From Deltaproteobacteria bacterium (GTDB lineage: Bacteria; Myxococcota_A; Polyangia; Haliangiales; Haliangiaceae), in the NCBI GenBank assembly GCA_013696695.1, contig JACCYD010001293.1, positions 1 through 6,809 of the forward strand: a stretch of DNA of 6,809 bases. Reading direction: 5' to 3'. The translations under genes and the position numbers were made by a program. Below the pieces are notes generated by a model, which saw nothing but the letters and a program-made list of their open reading frames with translations, was not told where the DNA came from and ran no database searches. The first letter of the stretch is position 1, and each line of letters starts with the position of its first letter. Of this stretch, positions 1 through 5,028 are shown piece by piece.

Positions 1-1269
1 GGGCTCCACTCCGACGGCAACGTGCACTCGCACCTCGATCACCTCGAGGCGCTGCTGACGGCGGCCGCGCTCGCGGGCTGCCGCCGGCTCTACGTGCACG
101 CGCTACTCGACGGCCGCGACGTGCCTCCCTACAGCGCCCTGGAATACATCGACCGTAGCGAGCAGTTCCTCGGGCGGCTGCGCGAAGCCGGGCTCGACGC
201 GAGGATCATATCGGGCGGCGGGCGCATGCACATCACGATGGATCGCTACGAGGCCGACTGGAAGATGGTGGAGCGCGGCTGGAATACCCACGTGCTCGCC
301 GCCGCGCCGGCCTTTCCATCGGCGAGTGCGGCGGTGCTTGCGGCGCGCGACGCGCATCCGGGGATCATCGATCAGGATCTGCCGGCGTTCACGGTGTCAC
401 CGCCGACGCCGATCCTCGACGGCGATGCGGTCGTCTTCTACAACTTCCGCGGCGATCGCGCGCAGGAGATCTCTCGCGCGTTCGATGATGATGTGTTCGA
501 CAAGTTCGATCGCGTGCGCCGTCCCGACGTGATCTACGCCGGGATCATGGAGTACGACGGCGACCTCCACATTCCGAAGCGCTACCTCGTCGAGCCGCCC
601 CAGATCGAGCGCCCGATGGGCGAGCTCCTCGCCGCGCAACACGTTCGCCAGCTCGCGATCTCGGAGACCCAGAAGTACGGCCACGTCACCTACTTCTGGA
701 ACGGTAACCGCAGCGGCATGTTCGACGAAGCCACCGAGACCTACATCGAGATCCCGTCGGACAACGTGCCGTTCGAGCAGCGGCCATGGATGAAGGCGGC
801 GGAGATCACCGACCGCTTGATCAGCGAGCTCCGCACTGGTCGCCACCAGTTCGCACGCGTCAACTACGCGAACGGCGACATGGTCGGTCATACCGGGGCG
901 TTCGATGCGACGGTGATCGCCGTCGCGGCCGTCGACCTCCAGCTCGCTCGCCTCGCCAAGGTGGTCGAGGAGCAGCAGGGAATCCTCATGGTTACGGCGG
1001 ACCACGGCAATGCCGACGAGATGTACCAACGCGACAAGCACGGGCGCGTCCAGCGCGACAAGAAGTCGGGACAACCCGTAGCAAAGACCAGCCACACGCT
1101 CAACGCCGTGCCATTCTTCATCCACGATCCCAACCGGGGCGATCGGTACGAGATCGACCCCATCCGCGCTGCGACTGCAGGCATCGCCAACGTGACGGCC
1201 ACCTGCATCGAGCTGCTCGGCCTGACACCTCCAGACGACCTCGAACCCTCCTTGCTCCGCTTCCGATGA
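1..1269 (+). CDS. gpmI: 2,3-bisphosphoglycerate-independent phosphoglycerate mutase, 5'-truncated
   Basis: Interconverts 3-phosphoglycerate and 2-phosphoglycerate in cytoplasmic glycolysis/gluconeogenesis, using a metal site and a phosphoserine intermediate. The frame is open from base 1, so the gene begins upstream; GTG at 22 lies inside a conserved motif and is not the start. 422 codons are visible. The N-terminal metal-binding and nucleophilic-serine part is missing; the family is usually about 510-560 residues. Numbering from the first visible codon: GLHSDGNVHSH 1-11, DGRDVPP 37-43, substrate-binding NFRGDR 148-153, metal ligands D293 and H297 in NGDMVGHTG, D334-H335 in TADHGNADEM, and H365 in KTSHT. 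All motifs visible in this part are intact. The block YFWNGNRSGMFDE (231-243) followed by IPSD resembles the plant/trypanosomatid type of the enzyme more than the E. coli/Bacillus type. Its stop overlaps the next gene's ATG (ATGA), implying co-transcription. The identification is secure. Confidence 0.96.
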   Translation, partial: GLHSDGNVHSHLDHLEALLTAAALAGCRRLYVHALLDGRDVPPYSALEYIDRSEQFLGRLREAGLDARIISGGGRMHITMDRYEADWKMVERGWNTHVLAAAPAFPSASAAVLAARDAHPGIIDQDLPAFTVSPPTPILDGDAVVFYNFRGDRAQEISRAFDDDVFDKFDRVRRPDVIYAGIMEYDGDLHIPKRYLVEPPQIERPMGELLAAQHVRQLAISETQKYGHVTYFWNGNRSGMFDEATETYIEIPSDNVPFEQRPWMKAAEITDRLISELRTGRHQFARVNYANGDMVGHTGAFDATVIAVAAVDLQLARLAKVVEEQQGILMVTADHGNADEMYQRDKHGRVQRDKKSGQPVAKTSHTLNAVPFFIHDPNRGDRYEIDPIRAATAGIANVTATCIELLGLTPPDDLEPSLLRFR

Positions 1270-1853
1270 CCGCCCCACAACCGCCCAAGTCTTCAAGCAC
1301 CAGCAGCAAGGCGTTGATCGGCGTGCTGCTCGCCGGTACTGCCGGCATCATCATCTTCTTGTTCGTCCACCTGTCGGGGTCGAACACGCCGACGCTCGGC
1401 AGCAAGAAGGCCGCGGCCTCGTGCAAAGGCGATCAGTGCCTGCCCGACGTCAGCTACATCGACAGCAACGGCACCGCGTACACGAGACAATCGCTCGCCG
1501 GAAAAGTGGTGGTGATCAACTTCTGGGCGACGTGGTGCAAGCCGTGCCTGAAGGAGATCCCGGACCTCTCGAAGATCTACGAGAAGTACAAGGGCCGCGG
1601 CGTCGTCGTGCTCGGCATCCTGGCGAGCGACAACCCGGACAACAGCACGCTGCTCAACTTCCAGAGCGACAACGAGATGACGTTCCCGGTCGTGCGCGCG
1701 ACCTCCGACATCCTGATCTCGTACGACTACCCCGGCTCGTTGCCGACGACGTTTGTCTACGATCGCGGCGGTCGCCAGGCGCACATGCAGGTCGGGGCAC
1801 TGTCGTCCGAGCGGCTCGAGCAGATCCTCGGGCCGCTGATCTCCGCGAACTGA
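1266..1853 (+). CDS. Membrane-anchored TlpA/ResA-type thioredoxin-fold protein
   Basis: Predicted 195-residue thiol-disulfide oxidoreductase facing the periplasm. ATG at 1266 overlaps the gpmI stop and gives a short polar N-terminus, one membrane helix at about residues 16-36 (ALIGVLLAGTAGIIIFLFVHL), then a thioredoxin domain. In order: a small pre-domain segment with two cysteines, C53 and C58; VVVINFWATWCKPC at 81-94 with the redox pair C91/C94; KEIPDL; then the strand SLPTTFVYDRGGR with the conserved cis-proline at P160. Family members reduce disulfides during cytochrome c maturation or other envelope protein folding; the partner here cannot be told from sequence. C53/C58 are outside the usual active site and could form a second disulfide. 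A much longer in-frame reading begins inside gpmI but has no homology there and is rejected. No Shine-Dalgarno is visible, so translation probably depends on coupling to gpmI. Confidence 0.93.
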   Translation: MTAPQPPKSSSTSSKALIGVLLAGTAGIIIFLFVHLSGSNTPTLGSKKAAASCKGDQCLPDVSYIDSNGTAYTRQSLAGKVVVINFWATWCKPCLKEIPDLSKIYEKYKGRGVVVLGILASDNPDNSTLLNFQSDNEMTFPVVRATSDILISYDYPGSLPTTFVYDRGGRQAHMQVGALSSERLEQILGPLISAN

Positions 1854-1864
1854 TCGCGGATCAG
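1850..1864. repeat. Short inverted repeat covering two convergent stop codons
   Basis: CTGATC (1850-1855), loop GCG, GATCAG (1859-1864) is a perfect 6-bp stem. It contains the plus-strand TGA (1851-1853) of the thioredoxin gene and the minus-strand TGA (1861-1863) of the opposing gene. It could be a small bidirectional hairpin at the transcript ends, but it has no U-tract and a short stem, so a true intrinsic terminator is doubtful. Confidence 0.3.
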
Positions 1865-2397
1865 AAGGCGCCGACCAGCGCGAAGCCGCCACCGCCCGGC
1901 ATCGCGGTGGGAGCAAACGCCGCAGTCGTGCCGCGGCGCTTGTTGTAGCGGCGCGCCGAGTCGTCCGAATCACGGACGTCGTACGCGACGCCGCCGATGT
2001 ACGCGATCGCCGCGAGCGCGATCAGCGAGAACCCGGTGCCGGTCAGCGTCGGGCAGTTGTCCTGCGGGTTGACGAGGCACGGCTGATCTTGATCCCGCGA
2101 CAGTCCGTAGAGCGCGATGGCAGCGGCTGCCGCGCGAATGCCCATGCCGATCGTGAGCCACTGCTCGGAGTAGATCTGGCCGAGCGAGGGGGTGATGATC
2201 GAGGTGCCGAGACCGGCGTAGAAGGTCGGCAGGTAGACCTCGCCATCCTGTGGCTCGATCAAGAAGCTCGCGATCACCAGGCCGGACGACAAGCCGGCGC
2301 CGCTCGCGGACAGGATCATCGCCGTGCGCTCGCTCTTGTCGGCGCTGGCGGGCGGCGATGCTGCGAGCAGCAGAGACAGGGCGACCAACATCCGCAT
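1861..2397 (-). CDS. Small exported multi-pass membrane protein of unknown function
   Basis: 178 residues; not recognised. The N-terminus MRMLVALSLLLAASPPASA looks like a cleavable signal peptide (cut near A19). The mature part has hydrophobic segments at about 25-47, 82-100 and 120-139, with GLGTSIITPSLGQIYSEQW (62-80) between the first two. Small bacterial membrane proteins often carry a P-S-x-G-x-x-Y pattern like this, but I cannot assign a family. C107 and C115 bracket a short loop that may be disulfide-bonded outside the cytoplasm. The tail ends GGGGFALVGAF, a glycine-rich strand ending in phenylalanine, reminiscent of outer-membrane barrel ends, but the protein is too helical for a barrel. 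ATG 2397 is preferred over GTG 2421 and ATG 2391 because it starts the signal peptide cleanly and follows a TATGGT hexamer by 6 nt. It is divergent from the lipoprotein gene and convergent with the thioredoxin gene. Confidence 0.75.
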   Translation of the reverse strand: MRMLVALSLLLAASPPASADKSERTAMILSASGAGLSSGLVIASFLIEPQDGEVYLPTFYAGLGTSIITPSLGQIYSEQWLTIGMGIRAAAAAIALYGLSRDQDQPCLVNPQDNCPTLTGTGFSLIALAAIAYIGGVAYDVRDSDDSARRYNKRRGTTAAFAPTAMPGGGGFALVGAF

Positions 2398-2403
2398 GCC
2401 CGG

Positions 2404-2409
2404 ACCATA
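2404..2409 (-). promoter_or_regulatory. Candidate -10 element (TATGGT) for a leaderless transcript
   Basis: On the minus strand TATGGT lies 6 nt before ATG 2397 and fits TANNNT (T1, A2, T3, T6 of TATAAT). No -35 hexamer or Shine-Dalgarno is evident. Transcription from it would start at or next to the ATG. Confidence 0.35.
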
Positions 2410-2529
2410 GCCACAAACCACGGCAGGACGCGATGGCAGTTGCTGGCGAGGCGAGACTTGTCGAGCGCACCCGGCCCGTCACACGAAGAGCTTCTTGAAT
2501 CTTGTGGGCGGCCGCAGTACGACCCGTCG

Positions 2530-2898
2530 ATGACATTCAAACACCTGGCCGCAGCCCTCTCGATCGCGTTCACCCTCGGCGCTTGCGGCGGAGGAGCCGG
2601 TGGCGATGTCGATGCCTTCGTGAAGCTCGACACCGAGAAAGCTGCCGCGTTCGAGGCTGGAGGCGAGGACTGCGTCGCGAAGGCCAAGAGCGTCGGCGAC
2701 TGGCGGAAGGCCAACACCGCCAATTACAAGGCGCTGCAGAAGAAGCTGAACGATCAATTCGGCAAGGAGCCGCCGAAGGACATGATGGAGAAACACGGCG
2801 CCACGATGAAGGCGAACAAGAAGGCCGTCATCGACGCGATGTTCAAGTGCACGAAGAACGAAGCGTTCAGCAAGATGATGGACGAGACGAAGGACTAG
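2530..2898 (+). CDS. Small lysine-rich lipoprotein of unknown function
   Basis: 122 residues; not recognised. ATG 2530 gives a textbook lipoprotein signal: a K4/H5 n-region, hydrophobic LAAALSIAFT, and lipobox L16-G17-A18-C19, followed by a flexible GGGAGG linker. The mature part is strongly charged and probably helical, with many lysines and methionines (DMMEKHGATMKANKKAVIDAM near the C-terminus). It has only two other cysteines, C48 (GGEDC) and C107 (MFKC), which could form a disulfide tying two helices together. A longer in-frame reading upstream is low-complexity and Arg/Gln-rich, and overlaps the opposing gene; it is rejected. Upstream, TACGAC stands 6 nt before the ATG, only a weak -10 match, and no Shine-Dalgarno is seen. 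The protein is probably anchored to the inner or outer membrane on its periplasmic side. It ends 1 bp from the convergent PLP-enzyme gene. Confidence 0.82.
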   Translation: MTFKHLAAALSIAFTLGACGGGAGGDVDAFVKLDTEKAAAFEAGGEDCVAKAKSVGDWRKANTANYKALQKKLNDQFGKEPPKDMMEKHGATMKANKKAVIDAMFKCTKNEAFSKMMDETKD

Positions 2899-2899
2899 C

Positions 2900-3925
2900 C
2901 TACAACAGCGGCGTGAACAGGTCGTAGGATGGAAACAGGCCGAACATGCCGCCGGTGTGGATGAACGCGACGGTGGAGCCGAACCGCTTCGGGTCTCGTT
3001 TCAGCTCGGTGACCACGCCGTGGAACGCCTTGCCGGTATAGACCGGGTCGAGCACGACGCCGTCGCTCCGGCAGAGATCACGGATCGTCATCAGCTCCTC
3101 GGGACGACTCTTCGCGTAGCCGGCACCGACGTGACCATCGACCAGCTCGATGTCCTCGGCGGTGACGTTCGCGCCGAGCGACCATCGCGACTCCATGTCG
3201 CTGCAGATCTTGCCGATCACGTCGAGAAAGTACGCACGGTCGTCGCAGACGTTGACGCCGGCGATCCGGATCCCCTTCGCGGCGAGCCCGAACAGCTTGG
3301 CGCCCATCACCAGGCCGGCGCCGGTACCACCGGAGCCGCACGCGTAGACCACGGTGACCGGGTTCGAGGGCGACGCGATGGTCGACAGGTCGCTCGCGAG
3401 CTCGTGCATCGCGCGGATGTAGCCCCAGCTGCCGAGCGCGTTCGAGCCACCCTCGGGCACGACGTACGGGCGACCACCGGCCGCGCGAATGCGGTCGGCT
3501 TGCTCGGCGAGGAGCTGGTTGCGGTTCCGCCAGGCGGGACGCGAGATCCAGACGATCTCTGAGCCGACCAGCTTGTCGAGGAGGATGTTGCCGGTGGCGG
3601 CTGGTGGCTGCTCCGGGTCGTCCGTGCGGAGGATCAGGACGCTCTCCATCCCGAGCTGCCTGGCGGCGAACGCCGTCGCGCGCGCATGGTTCGACTGCTC
3701 GCCGCCGCACGAGAAGACGTGGGTGGCCTTCTCGGCGAGGGCGTCGGCCATCAAGTATTCGAGCTTGCGGACCTTGTTGCCCATCAGCTCGCTGCCGGTG
3801 TGATCGTCGCGCTTGAGCCAGAACCGGGGCCCGAGAGATTCTCCGTAGCGGAGCCAGTGGCCGCGGGTCGGCTGGTTCGCGAGTTGGATGCGGGGAGGCT
3901 CGCGGTCGTGAAGCGTGTCGGCCAT
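2900..3925 (-). CDS. dcyD: PLP-dependent D-cysteine desulfhydrase / ACC deaminase family enzyme
   Basis: 341 residues, full length for the family; cytoplasmic fold-type II PLP enzyme. D-cysteine desulfhydrase converts D-cysteine to pyruvate, sulfide and ammonia; the homologous ACC deaminase opens the cyclopropane ring of 1-aminocyclopropane-1-carboxylate. Visible sites: PLP lysine K51 in GNKVRKLEYLM, the S78-N79-H80 block in GGEQSNH, the phosphate-binding glycine loop CGSGGTGAG 196-204, Y270 in GAGYAKS, Y296 in DPVYTGKA, and FIHTGGMFGLF at 321-331. At the two positions that separate the activities, ACC deaminase has Glu (after the Tyr) and Leu; this protein has T297 and T324, which favours D-cysteine desulfhydrase, though a broader D-amino-acid or beta-elimination substrate range is possible. 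The ATG at 3925 gives a normal N-terminus and follows TAGATT by 8 nt. It is divergent from the deacetylase gene, with 62 bp between starts. Confidence 0.9.
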   Translation of the reverse strand: MADTLHDREPPRIQLANQPTRGHWLRYGESLGPRFWLKRDDHTGSELMGNKVRKLEYLMADALAEKATHVFSCGGEQSNHARATAFAARQLGMESVLILRTDDPEQPPAATGNILLDKLVGSEIVWISRPAWRNRNQLLAEQADRIRAAGGRPYVVPEGGSNALGSWGYIRAMHELASDLSTIASPSNPVTVVYACGSGGTGAGLVMGAKLFGLAAKGIRIAGVNVCDDRAYFLDVIGKICSDMESRWSLGANVTAEDIELVDGHVGAGYAKSRPEELMTIRDLCRSDGVVLDPVYTGKAFHGVVTELKRDPKRFGSTVAFIHTGGMFGLFPSYDLFTPLL

Positions 3926-3933
3926 GCGTCTGC

Positions 3934-3939
3934 AATCTA
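3934..3939 (-). promoter_or_regulatory. Candidate -10 element (TAGATT) for dcyD
   Basis: On the minus strand TAGATT lies 8 nt before ATG 3925, matching TATAAT at T1, A2, A4 and T6. An AGGCGG run lies too far upstream (about 16 nt) to act as a good ribosome binding site. No convincing -35 is seen. This is consistent with a transcript starting at or very near the ATG. Confidence 0.35.
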
Positions 3940-3976
3940 CCGCCTGCCATAAAGAATCTCTTCGCGCGTTCGCGTG

Positions 3977-3982
3977 TTAGAT
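3977..3982 (+). promoter_or_regulatory. Weak candidate -10 element (TTAGAT) for the deacetylase gene
   Basis: TTAGAT lies 5 nt before ATG 3988 in the 62-bp divergent intergenic gap. It matches TATAAT only at T1, A5 and T6, and no Shine-Dalgarno is present. It is listed because it occupies the same place relative to the start as the better hexamers before neighbouring genes. Confidence 0.2.
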
Positions 3983-3987
3983 CGTCG

Positions 3988-4806
3988 ATGGTGATTCTTC
4001 GTGGGCTTTTGCTCGCTCTGATGGCGATGGTCGCGCTCGGCTTGTCGGGCGATGCGACGGCGAAGGGCTGGCCGACGCCCGCCGCCGGTGAATCGGCGAG
4101 CGGCGACATCGAGCTGGTGTTGACGTTCGATGACGGCCCGAATCCGACGACGACGCCGCAGGTGCTCGACATTCTCAAGGCGCACAAGATCAAGGCGATC
4201 TTCTTCCTTGTCGGCGAGATGGCCGACAGCCGCGACAAGCGGATCCCGAAGATCCTCGACCGCATGCTGGCCGATGGCCACGTGATCGCGAACCACACGA
4301 TGCGGCACAAGGATCTGTGCCGGGTCAAAGAGGACAAGGCGGTCGAGGATCTCGACAAGGGCAAGGAAGCGATCGAGCGCGCCACCAAGTTCGAGCTCGC
4401 GTGGCTGCGGCTGCCGTTCGGCGTGCGCTGCGATCGCGTGGACCAGATGCTCGCCGACCGCAAGGTGAAGCACTTCCACTGGGACCTCGACCCGCAGGAG
4501 TGGAAGCACGGCGATACCACGAAGACCGTCAACTACGTGACGAAGGAGCTGACGCGCGCAGGCGGCCGCGCCGTGCTGCTACTACACGACATCAAGAAGG
4601 TCACCGTCGAGGCGCTGCCCCAGATCTTGAAATGGATCGACGAGGAAAACGCGCGGCGCGAGAAGTCGCGCAAGATGAAGATCCGGATCCTGCAGGCGCC
4701 CGCGCTGGCGGCGGAACAGCTGCCGAAGGGCCTGCTGCCGTGGCTCGCAGATGCCACCGATGGTGCGCGAGCCCTGCCCCAGGTACTCGCCAGCTTGCTG
4801 CCTTGA
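3988..4806 (+). CDS. Exported NodB-homology polysaccharide deacetylase
   Basis: 272 residues. This carbohydrate esterase family 4 type enzyme is predicted to remove N- or O-acetyl groups from a glycan such as peptidoglycan, chitin-like oligomers or an exopolysaccharide, outside the cytoplasm. The N-terminus MVILRGLLLALMAMVALGLSG is a signal sequence, probably cut after ATA (residue 25). The five NodB motifs appear in order: TFDDGPN 46-52 (catalytic base and metal Asp, D48/D49), HTMRH 103-107 (metal His pair H103/H107), RLPFG 141-145, WDLDPQEW 165-172, and LLLHD 197-201 with catalytic H200. All key residues are present, so it should be active. Motif 4 has EW where many relatives have DW. About 40 residues after the core (232-272), with no known motif, end the protein. 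Substrate cannot be predicted. It stands alone: the gene behind it is divergent and a 222-bp repeat-bearing gap follows. Confidence 0.92.
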   Translation: MVILRGLLLALMAMVALGLSGDATAKGWPTPAAGESASGDIELVLTFDDGPNPTTTPQVLDILKAHKIKAIFFLVGEMADSRDKRIPKILDRMLADGHVIANHTMRHKDLCRVKEDKAVEDLDKGKEAIERATKFELAWLRLPFGVRCDRVDQMLADRKVKHFHWDLDPQEWKHGDTTKTVNYVTKELTRAGGRAVLLLHDIKKVTVEALPQILKWIDEENARREKSRKMKIRILQAPALAAEQLPKGLLPWLADATDGARALPQVLASLLP

Positions 4807-4819
4807 TCGTCCACGTGAG

Positions 4820-4841
4820 ACGTGCACGTGCACGTGCACGT
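4820..4841. repeat. Palindromic hexamer tract (ACGTGC)3-ACGT
   Basis: Three and two-thirds copies of ACGTGC form a 22-bp perfect palindrome beginning 13 bp after the deacetylase stop. The overlapping hairpin TGCACG (4835-4840), TCCT, CGTGCA (4845-4850) gives an alternative fold. It could slow or end transcription of the deacetylase mRNA, or be a simple-sequence tract from slippage; there is no T-run as in a standard intrinsic terminator. Confidence 0.8.
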
Positions 4842-4952
4842 CCTCGTGCAGTGGATTGATTCGTGAACGTATCGGCGATGGAAAGATCGCGTCCAGAAGC
4901 GGGCGCCACCATGGATACCGACGCACGAATCCGGGTCGTCCTTGGTTCGTGG

Positions 4953-4995
4953 ACGAGCACGAGCACGAGCACGAGCAACGAGTACGAGTACGGGT
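4953..4995. repeat. Imperfect hexamer repeat tract (ACGAGC)4 / ACGAGT / ACGGGT
   Basis: Four exact ACGAGC copies (4953-4976), one inserted A (4977), two ACGAGT copies (4978-4989) and a final ACGGGT (4990-4995). The tract ends 33 bp before the astA-family start codon. Just before it, TCGTCC (4936-4941) and GGACGA (4951-4956) could pair across a 9-nt loop. It lies outside the predicted coding region, so copy-number change would alter the upstream region and not the protein. Confidence 0.85.
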
Positions 4996-5014
4996 CAGAG
5001 AAACGGCCCTGTGG

Positions 5015-5020
5015 TAGGGT
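5015..5020 (+). promoter_or_regulatory. Candidate extended -10 element (TG-G-TAGGGT) for the astA-family gene
   Basis: TAGGGT is preceded by TG at 5012-5013 (extended -10 arrangement) and sits 8 nt before GTG 5029. The AGGG within it (5016-5019) could alternatively act as a weak Shine-Dalgarno; the sequence alone cannot separate the two roles. No clear -35 is seen; the region 17 bp upstream is the end of the hexamer repeat. Confidence 0.35.
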
Positions 5021-5028
5021 GCCCTCGC

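Noticed and set aside
786..1265. Longer N-terminus for the thioredoxin protein, starting inside gpmI
   Set aside because: This stretch is an off-frame reading of gpmI, rich in Arg and Gly. The ATG at 1266 gives a normal membrane anchor directly before the thioredoxin domain.
397..1296. Long minus-strand open frame (about 300 codons) opposite gpmI
   Set aside because: It mirrors the codon bias of gpmI, shows no recognisable motif, and lies wholly opposite a gene with intact catalytic motifs.
2089..2529. Longer N-terminus for the lipoprotein at 2530
   Set aside because: It overlaps the opposing membrane-protein gene and would bury a textbook lipoprotein signal in the middle of the protein.
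3078..4532. 484-codon minus-strand open frame across dcyD and the deacetylase gene
   Set aside because: It overlaps two well-supported genes, and its sequence is a low-complexity Arg/Ser/Pro translation typical of an out-of-frame reading in G+C-rich DNA.
4820..4995. The two hexamer tracts as a CRISPR array or mobile-element ends
   Set aside because: The units are 6 bp with no spacers, the two tracts are different sequences, and there is no transposase or target-site duplication.
4942..5028. Longer N-terminus for the astA-family protein
   Set aside because: It would translate the hexamer repeat into RARARA/TSTST low-complexity residues; family homology begins immediately after GTG 5029.
4807..5028. 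A small RNA or short gene in the 222-bp gap
   Set aside because: I found no convincing start with a ribosome binding site, no promoter/terminator pair, and no known RNA fold; only the repeats and the candidate -10 before 5029 can be supported.
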